Both the position numbers and the translations under genes were made by a program. Source: Lepidurus packardi (lineage: Eukaryota > Arthropoda > Branchiopoda > Notostraca > Triopsidae). From it: a stretch of 64,000 nucleotides of DNA. The stretch spans positions 1 to 64,000 of the forward strand of contig JAKZAN010000150.1 in the NCBI GenBank assembly GCA_023053545.1, in the 5' to 3' direction. Under the pieces are notes generated by a model that was not told the DNA's origin, made no database searches, and saw only the letters and a list, made by a program, of their open reading frames with translations. This document shows, piece after piece, positions 58,504 to 64,000 of the stretch. Numbering within the stretch: position 1 is the first letter of the stretch; the number at the start of each line of letters is the position of its first letter.

Positions 58504-60485
58504 ATGGCTAAACAGGATTCCTCCCAGATGCAATACCTCAAACAAGACTCTGTCGGCAGAGTCATAGCACAGGGTCTCGCCAGTGTCTACTCCGAAAAAC
58601 CCCAGAAGCCCATCACCTACCTGGCCAACTGGTTGCTGAACTACTCCCGCAACCAGAAGCAGTACGAAAACATAAAAAAGTTAGAACAGCAAAAAGAAAC
58701 ACAGTTCGAGAAACTCCAGCAACAGAACAACGCCAAATAACAAGAAGAAAAGAAGGTGGTTGCCAAGGAACAAGCAACTAAAGAGGTTAACGAGTCTTTC
58801 GAAAAAACCCTATAGAAGCATGAGTATCATGCCGAACTGCTCCTCACAGAATTCCCTGAATTCCTTGAGCATGCCAAGAAATTCACTGGGGTCTATATTG
58901 GTGAGTTGAACCATCCTCCCAGAAAGATCACTGAGGATGACACCGATGAAAATGCTCATCTGCAAATGGATGCACCCAAAGTTATCAACTATATTGGCGC
59001 CTCCAAATCCCATCACAAGCTCATGTTTGGAACAAATCTGCACCTCGATAAAGCTGTAGTCACGGCTGAGGCTTTCGCCGTTTCCGAAGAGGATCAGCAG
59101 AATGGCAAGTATGTGTATGTTCCTGATGTGGTTAAGAACGATAAAATCCATTACATGAGGATTCCCAAACTGGGTGCCTACATCGCAGTTCCATTCGCAC
59201 CCAAGACTTACATATTTGAGAGTATGTTCGATACAGCTCTGGGTTAACGCAAGAAATTTAACACTCAACATTAAGAGTTCTAGAAATAAAAGAAAAACCA
59301 GCTTGAGGAAATTGAGAGAGAGTTGGAGGAAGCTAAAGCAAAGCTTGAGAAAGCAGAACCTGAACAGGCTGCAGCAGTTCAGGATGAGATCAAGGAAATA
59401 GAACATCGAAAATAGGAAAAGCTGAAAGAAGCCCTAGATCCCCACGATCCAGAACTCGAGCCCAAAAAGAAAGAGTATGTATTGTGTGCTGATACTTTGG
59501 GACAAGATCGATAAATCTCAGAACAAGACCGCCAGTTCCTTGTGCACTTCGCCAAGAAATTCAAGAAGGAATGGGAGGCCAAAGAACTCAGTCTGCTGAA
59601 GCGTGATGTGGATTTGCAGATTGAGTACGAAGCCAGTCTATAAAAACCTGCCGAAGAAATCCTGCATGAGATTAACCAGGAACTTGATATCCCTGAGGAA
59701 ACTCTAAAATAGATGACTGAGACTCACAAAGAAGAGAGTTTGGTCCATTACCATAGTCTGTGCCATAAGCTGGATAAAATCAGAGAGAGACTGGCCAGAC
59801 CTGAGGTTTCGGGCTATATTTTGCGACTATCCCAGTTCCGAGTGCTTAAGTTCAGTTCCCTGCTCCAGAACTTGCTCTACTTCCAAGGTTACAGCAAACA
59901 GCAAATCGACATCCCAAGTAAATTCCTCTTTTTGACGACTTACCTTTTTAATCATAGATATGACGCATTTGAACTGGAAGGAAGTTAAAAAGAACTACCT
60001 CAACGAGGCCTTTATAAAGAAACTCCTGGCCTATGAGGCAAAAGGTGCCAAACCCGTAGAAGTGAAGAAGTATGCTAAGGTCAGCGAAATTCTACCTATA
60101 TGTAAATACACTTATATAAACTAAACTCTTTTCCAATTCTCGAATGATAGTCGAAAACTTCGCCGAAGAAAAAGTCTTTGAATACAACATCGGACTGGGA
60201 ATAGTTCTCAAGTTCATCAAGCTCACCCTGACCCTGCGCAAATAGGACGTGGAACTCAGGAAACGACTAACAGAAAGACTCACAAACTAGAGAAACGAAA
60301 AACTCGCCGAAAATGAGAAGATCCTGCACTAGAAATAAGCTGCCCTTGAAGCCCACAAATCCACGATCCCTCCTGAAGAACTGGATAGTTTCAACGAGGC
60401 AGACTGGCTCAAAGCTTACGAAGTCGAACACCCACTAGTGGACATTCCTGCCGAAATCAAGCAAGACTTGGATAATGATATTTGA
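58504..60485 (+). CDS. RSP2-like radial spoke protein (DPY-30 + GAF)
   Basis: Exons 58504-59917, 59958-60101 and 60151-60485 (introns 40 and 49 nt), 630 residues. A DPY-30 dimerisation motif near 15-50 (VGRVIAQGLASVYSEKPQKPITYLANWLL) is followed by a GAF-like domain near 120-245 (YMRIPKLGAYIAVPF) and a long charged coiled coil. This order is known from Chlamydomonas radial spoke protein RSP2, which binds calmodulin and sits in the spoke stalk of motile cilia. The final part (FLNEADWLKAYEVEHPLVDIP-like) is helical. Adenylate kinase 7-type DPY-30 proteins are the alternative but lack GAF. Confidence 0.83.
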
Positions 60486-60604
60486 TATTAATTTCTTTTG
60501 TTTGGTGGAGAAACGGAAAAACAATTGATGAATGATTTTTCAATCAATTAGAAGAGTGATTGTGTTTTTTTTAAGATTGTTGGTTAGTAAAAGCCTTATT
60601 AGGA

Positions 60605-61869
60605 TCAAGATCTAAGTTTCTAGAGGAGTTCTTATAGTTTAAGTTTGTACACCTTGTCTTGGTATTCCTTGATGAATCGATCCATGTAATCCCCGTTAAG
60701 CATGGACTCGATCCCGAATAGAGTCAAGCCTGTCCTATGGTCGGTGATCCGATCCTGAGGGAAGTTGTACGTTCTAATTTTCTCGCTTCGGTCTCCACTG
60801 CCAATCTGCGATTTCCTGCGCCGTGCCTCTTCTTCCATATTTTTCTGGTACTCCATCTGGAACAGTCTTTGCTTCAGCAAATCAGTGGCTCTCTTTTTAT
60901 TCCTCTATTGCTGGCGATCTTATTGGATGAAGACGAATAATCCAGTAGGGATATGGATGGCTCTACAGGCACTGTCAGTCTTGTTGACGTGCTGCCCTCC
61001 TGCACCCTGGGATCTTGTGAATTCGTAACGAATATCTTTATCGTTGACTGCGTAGTCGAAAGGTACGAAAGGCATAATAGCAACACTAATGGTAGAGGAG
61101 TGAAGTCTGCCCTTGGATTCAGTCTCTGGGATCCTGATAACCTTATGGACTCCTGACTAGCATTTCATGATCTTGAAGCAGTTAGGTCCAATCACCTTCA
61201 TGTCTAAGTACTTGTAACCTTTGTTAACACTGAAATCCTTCTGGCATTCCATGATCTTGCATTGCCAGCCCTGCGTCTCGAAGAATATCTGGTACATGTT
61301 GGCTAGGTCCTCAACAAATAGACTCGCTTCGGAACCCCCTACGCCTGGTCTCATCTCCACACTGATCTCATTGTAGTCATCGTACAGATCCGGTTCCAAC
61401 AACTCCTCTACACTCTCCTTTTCTAAGCTATCGAATTCCTACTGTGTCTTGGCAATCTCTTCCTTTGCGAATTCAACGGTCTCCTTGTCTTGTGGGTTCT
61501 CTGCGATCATTTTCTCCAAATCTCCAAGATTCTGAATATACATACATATTTTCAGAATGGTTGATCTCTTACCTGGTAGAACCCTTCTGCTTTTTCATGA
61601 AGGTTAACGAATCTGGACAGTTTGTTAAGTTATCTGCGCTCGAGTTCCTTTGCTTATCCTCTGTTTAGTTTTTCCTGGAGTTCCTGATATTGGTTTTTAA
61701 ATTGGGACAGTCTTCTGAACACGAGGTCCATGACTTTTGCCTTTTTTGGTGTTTCCGAACTATTGGGAGGGGTAACAGTACTGAAACTGAACCCACGAAC
61801 AATAACATTACTCCGAGGATGCCTGATTATTAGGGACTTGACGCCTGAGACAACAGTAAACAGCAACAT
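60605..61869 (-). CDS. MTRF1: Mitochondrial-type class I peptide release factor RF1
   Basis: Exons 61869-61573 and 61531-60605 with a 41-nt intron, 407 residues. A basic, Ser-rich N-terminus ([17 protein letters not shown]) looks like a mitochondrial targeting peptide. PCRF domain: [13 protein letters not shown] near 145. Then the codon-recognition motif PxT as PET near 233 in [10 protein letters not shown], and the catalytic [13 protein letters not shown] near 275. RF1 proteins release peptides at UAA/UAG, so it should act on mitochondrial, not nuclear, messages. The TAG in KC-SGVHK lies on the invariant Glu of KFESG, key evidence for UAG = Glu. Confidence 0.95.
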
Positions 61870-62006
61870 GTATAGGAGATACTGTTGAATCTTTATATGT
61901 ATATGTATTTTAATATAAATTTAACTGGTGGTAATGTAATGTATATGTGCATGCATTATACTCCGACATGAAAGAAAGAGAGGCGAGTTGAGGTTTATTT
62001 TTCTGT

Positions 62007-62962
62007 TCAATTGTCATACTGTCCTTGGATTATGGCTCCATTCAGAGATTTCCTGCGTCTGTCCGCAGCCTCGATCTTATTCACGATCTTGTCCCGCTCT
62101 TCTAGGAGTTTCTCGTACTGTATGGCCCTCCTGCTCATGTCCTGCTGTGCCCCGCTATGGTCCTCGAACGACCTGATCTCTTTTTAATAGTAACAGATCT
62201 CTATCTTCAACACCGATGCCTGCTGTTCCTTGCTATTGTTATCAGCTATATTCTGCTCCAACTCCCTCTTCAACTTCTAAACTATCCTTTTATTCGTCTC
62301 GATGTCTTCTTTGGTCTGGATGTTCTTCTATCGGAGTTTCTGCACTCGATCGCTCTGGCGGGTTAGTTATACACGGAGTTAGGTGACGGAGCTGTGTTAG
62401 TTTTTGCCCTTGTTCTGCAGCTACGTCTATAAGGCTGTTAGTTCCAGGTCGCAACTATGCATTTTTTGGGCACATTCTTCTGCGTTTTTGAGTAACTACT
62501 GTGTACGCTTGCAGTTCTTCATGAATGAGTTACACAGCTTCGACAGGTACACCTTGGTCTCTTCGGGGACACTGGCACTGGCGTACAGCATCGGGTCGAA
62601 CAGCACTTTATACATATTGGCCGTCTCTCTATGGTTCGTCAGTTCCTATATACATTGTTCTAAAAGAAAATAGGTTTGCAGTCAGGATGGAGATGATATA
62701 CCAGAATATTGGCTTTGACTGAACTGTTGGTGGCCTTTTCTTTGGAAAGCATGGTCTTGAAGATATCTTTGCAGAGGTCGAGAGATTTGGCTGCTTCTAT
62801 TTCTGCGAGGAGGCGAGTCTTGAGAACTGTGACTGGCTGTTCCTGAGCCAGATCAAGGAAGGAGTATCGGGTAGATGCATTATTCTTCCTGAAGGATTTA
62901 CTGGTTTGGTAGGGGTCATTGCTGGTGGAGAGTGTATTGCGGAATGATGCTTTCTTGTTCAT
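62007..62962 (-). CDS. Coiled-coil protein, 296 aa
   Basis: Exons 62962-62725 and 62659-62007, intron 65 nt with a GTTCAG donor, 296 residues. The N-terminal 40 residues are basic and Ser-rich; the rest is mostly coiled coil (YEKLLEERDKIVNKIEAADRRRKSLNG at the C-terminus), with a cysteine-containing stretch near 110-135. The downstream frame has very many UAR codons. The donor was chosen because it is the only phase-matched GT near the frame change; the alternative GTATAT donor brings TGA. Function unknown. Confidence 0.75.
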
Positions 62963-63386
62963 GCTTGGATTAGTGAGGGAATTGAAAATCAGTCTTTATA
63001 AACAAACAAAATAAGAACAGAATAGAATAATGGTAGTAATATTGGGTATTATTTTTTTAGATTAGCAGAAAACAGATATAATAAAAAAAAACGAAATAAT
63101 CATGATTATTTGATAGGTAATATGGAGAGATGGGGGGGGGGGGGGCAAAATGAGTGATAGTGTGAGACTAATATACATATAAAAATAGAGTGAGGAGAAC
63201 ATGACAAATATGTACAACAGTAACAATAAGTGAGTAGCATAGACAGATACATTGATATATATATATATTATTATTGATTCAAAGAACTAACTAATGGCAA
63301 TCAATTATGTATGTACAGATATCGTAAATAATAATAATAATAACACTAATAATAATCATCATCAATAAGAGAAAAAGATAATAAAA
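62963..63386. promoter_or_regulatory. Intergenic region with G14 run
   Basis: AT-rich 424 bp between two minus-strand genes. A run of 14 G at 63132-63145 (C14 in sense) lies about 170 bp upstream of the coiled-coil gene's ATG. Trinucleotide ATA/AAT repeats near 63328-63366. No gene. Confidence 0.55.
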
Positions 63387-64000
63387 TCATTTAATTTGCT
63401 TCAAGATCTCAGCAGAAATTATGTGATGTTTCTTGTTCGTCACCAAATGTCCTAGTCCCATCTTGGCCATCTCGTCCAGACAGTGCCCGTACTGCGTCAC
63501 GAAACTCAGCAGTGCTTGGTACCAGATCACAGGCAGCACTGCGTTCTTAGGCTCCCATTCTTTGTTCTCGAAACTCAGGAAGTACTGGTATATCGAGTTC
63601 ACGATCTTCTCGGGCAGGTTGTATTTCTTCTAGATCAGGGCTTTCAGGAAGTGGATCACAGCCGAACAGTGCGGCATTTCCAGCAGCTTCAGAATCACGA
63701 CACAGGAGTTCAGGCAGGGGATGGACATCTGCTTGAGAAGGGAATCTACAATCATGATTTACTTGGAGTTTGTGCCGGGATGAGCAAATTCGAAGAGGAC
63801 GGCCTTGAACCAAGCGATGGGTTTGTAGATGGCTTTGCGCAGGGATTAGTAGTAGTGGAAGTTTAGTTTCTTGTTCTTTTCGATATCCTTTTTGACTGTG
63901 GGGACTAAATAATCGGAGAAGAAGATGCGGGCTCTATCGGAGTCGAAGTTGGATGCGAAGATCCTGACTGCTTGGTACATGGCCTGAGGGGTCCATGACT
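63387..64000 (-). CDS. BYSL: Bystin (ENP1), partial: 5' part beyond the window
   Basis: The last 203 residues are inside the window, open from the edge to TGA 63387-63389, no intron. The block TPQAMYQAVRIFASNFDSDR, DIEKNKKLNFHYY, SLRKAIYKPIAWFKAVLF and the C-terminal PVIWYQALLSFVTQYG match bystin, needed for 40S ribosomal subunit maturation. Two TAA/TAG codons (in NSK-IMIV and LI-KKYNLP) fall on positions that are Glu or Asp in plant, yeast and animal bystins. Full-length bystins are 400-480 residues, so about half is missing. Confidence 0.93.

Noticed and set aside
544-64000. Reading UAR as glutamine (Tetrahymena/Paramecium code)
   Set aside because: Gene structures are the same either way, but most alignable conserved sites favour Glu; kept only as the alternative.
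1-64000. Transposons, integrated viruses or toxin genes
   Set aside because: No transposase, integrase, capsid, polymerase or toxin motifs were recognised in any reconstructed frame.

Overview
This window is the left end of a macronuclear chromosome of a ciliate. It opens with about 200 bp of C4A2 telomeric repeat in the orientation of a left chromosome end. Real genes can only be read if TGA is the sole stop codon and TAA/TAG are sense codons. Aligned by eye with conserved families (bystin, VPS26, a class I release factor, mevalonate diphosphate decarboxylase, the ECTFKP motif), TAA and TAG fall on glutamate positions more often than on glutamine positions. That points to the peritrich code (UAR = Glu; Vorticella, Carchesium, Campanella relatives) rather than the Tetrahymena/Paramecium code (UAR = Gln). 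The peritrich assignment is an inference. UGA as the only stop is seen directly at every gene end.

I rebuilt 41 protein genes by joining frames across GT-AG introns. Most introns are 32-77 nt; there is one of 94 nt and one of 325 nt. Genes are close together, intergenic DNA is AT-rich, and convergent 3' ends lie only 80-260 bp apart. No tRNA, rRNA, transposon or CRISPR array was recognised.

Layout. 1-9 kb: telomere, a subtelomeric unknown gene, a CCR4-type nuclease/phosphatase, two unknown genes, a FIG4-like phosphoinositide phosphatase and a small EF-hand protein. 9-18 kb: two small unknown genes, a synaptojanin-type Sac + 5-phosphatase, an unknown gene, a choline-transporter-like protein and RNA polymerase III subunit RPC3. 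18-29 kb: an EF-hand protein with SPxK motifs, a guanylate-binding-protein GTPase with a long coiled coil, a leucine-rich-repeat protein, a small membrane protein, proteasome subunit RPN12, mevalonate diphosphate decarboxylase and an unknown gene. 29-39 kb: a 1237-residue cysteine-rich multispan membrane protein, a dual-specificity phosphatase with a long charged tail and probable cilia/cytoskeleton proteins. 39-53 kb: a kinesin-like protein without a P-loop, retromer VPS26, an ORC1/CDC6 ATPase, an oligosaccharyltransferase subunit, coiled-coil proteins, an MFS transporter and the APC/C activator CDH1. 53-64 kb: an RRP6-like protein without catalytic acids, EF-hand and membrane proteins, an RSP2-like radial spoke protein, a mitochondrial-type RF1, a coiled-coil protein and bystin, which is cut by the window edge.

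There are no operons; each gene appears to be a separate unit. Recurrent themes are phosphoinositide/endosome biology (FIG4, synaptojanin, VPS26), cilia (RSP2, EF-hand and coiled-coil proteins), calcium (three EF-hand proteins) and the cell cycle (CDH1, ORC1). The most unusual features are the probable UAR = Glu code, two genes that each need a +1 shift next to a GGGG run, two degenerate enzymes (RRP6-like, kinesin-like), C-tracts upstream of start codons, a three-base first exon in VPS26 and a high share of introns with 3n length and no in-frame UGA.
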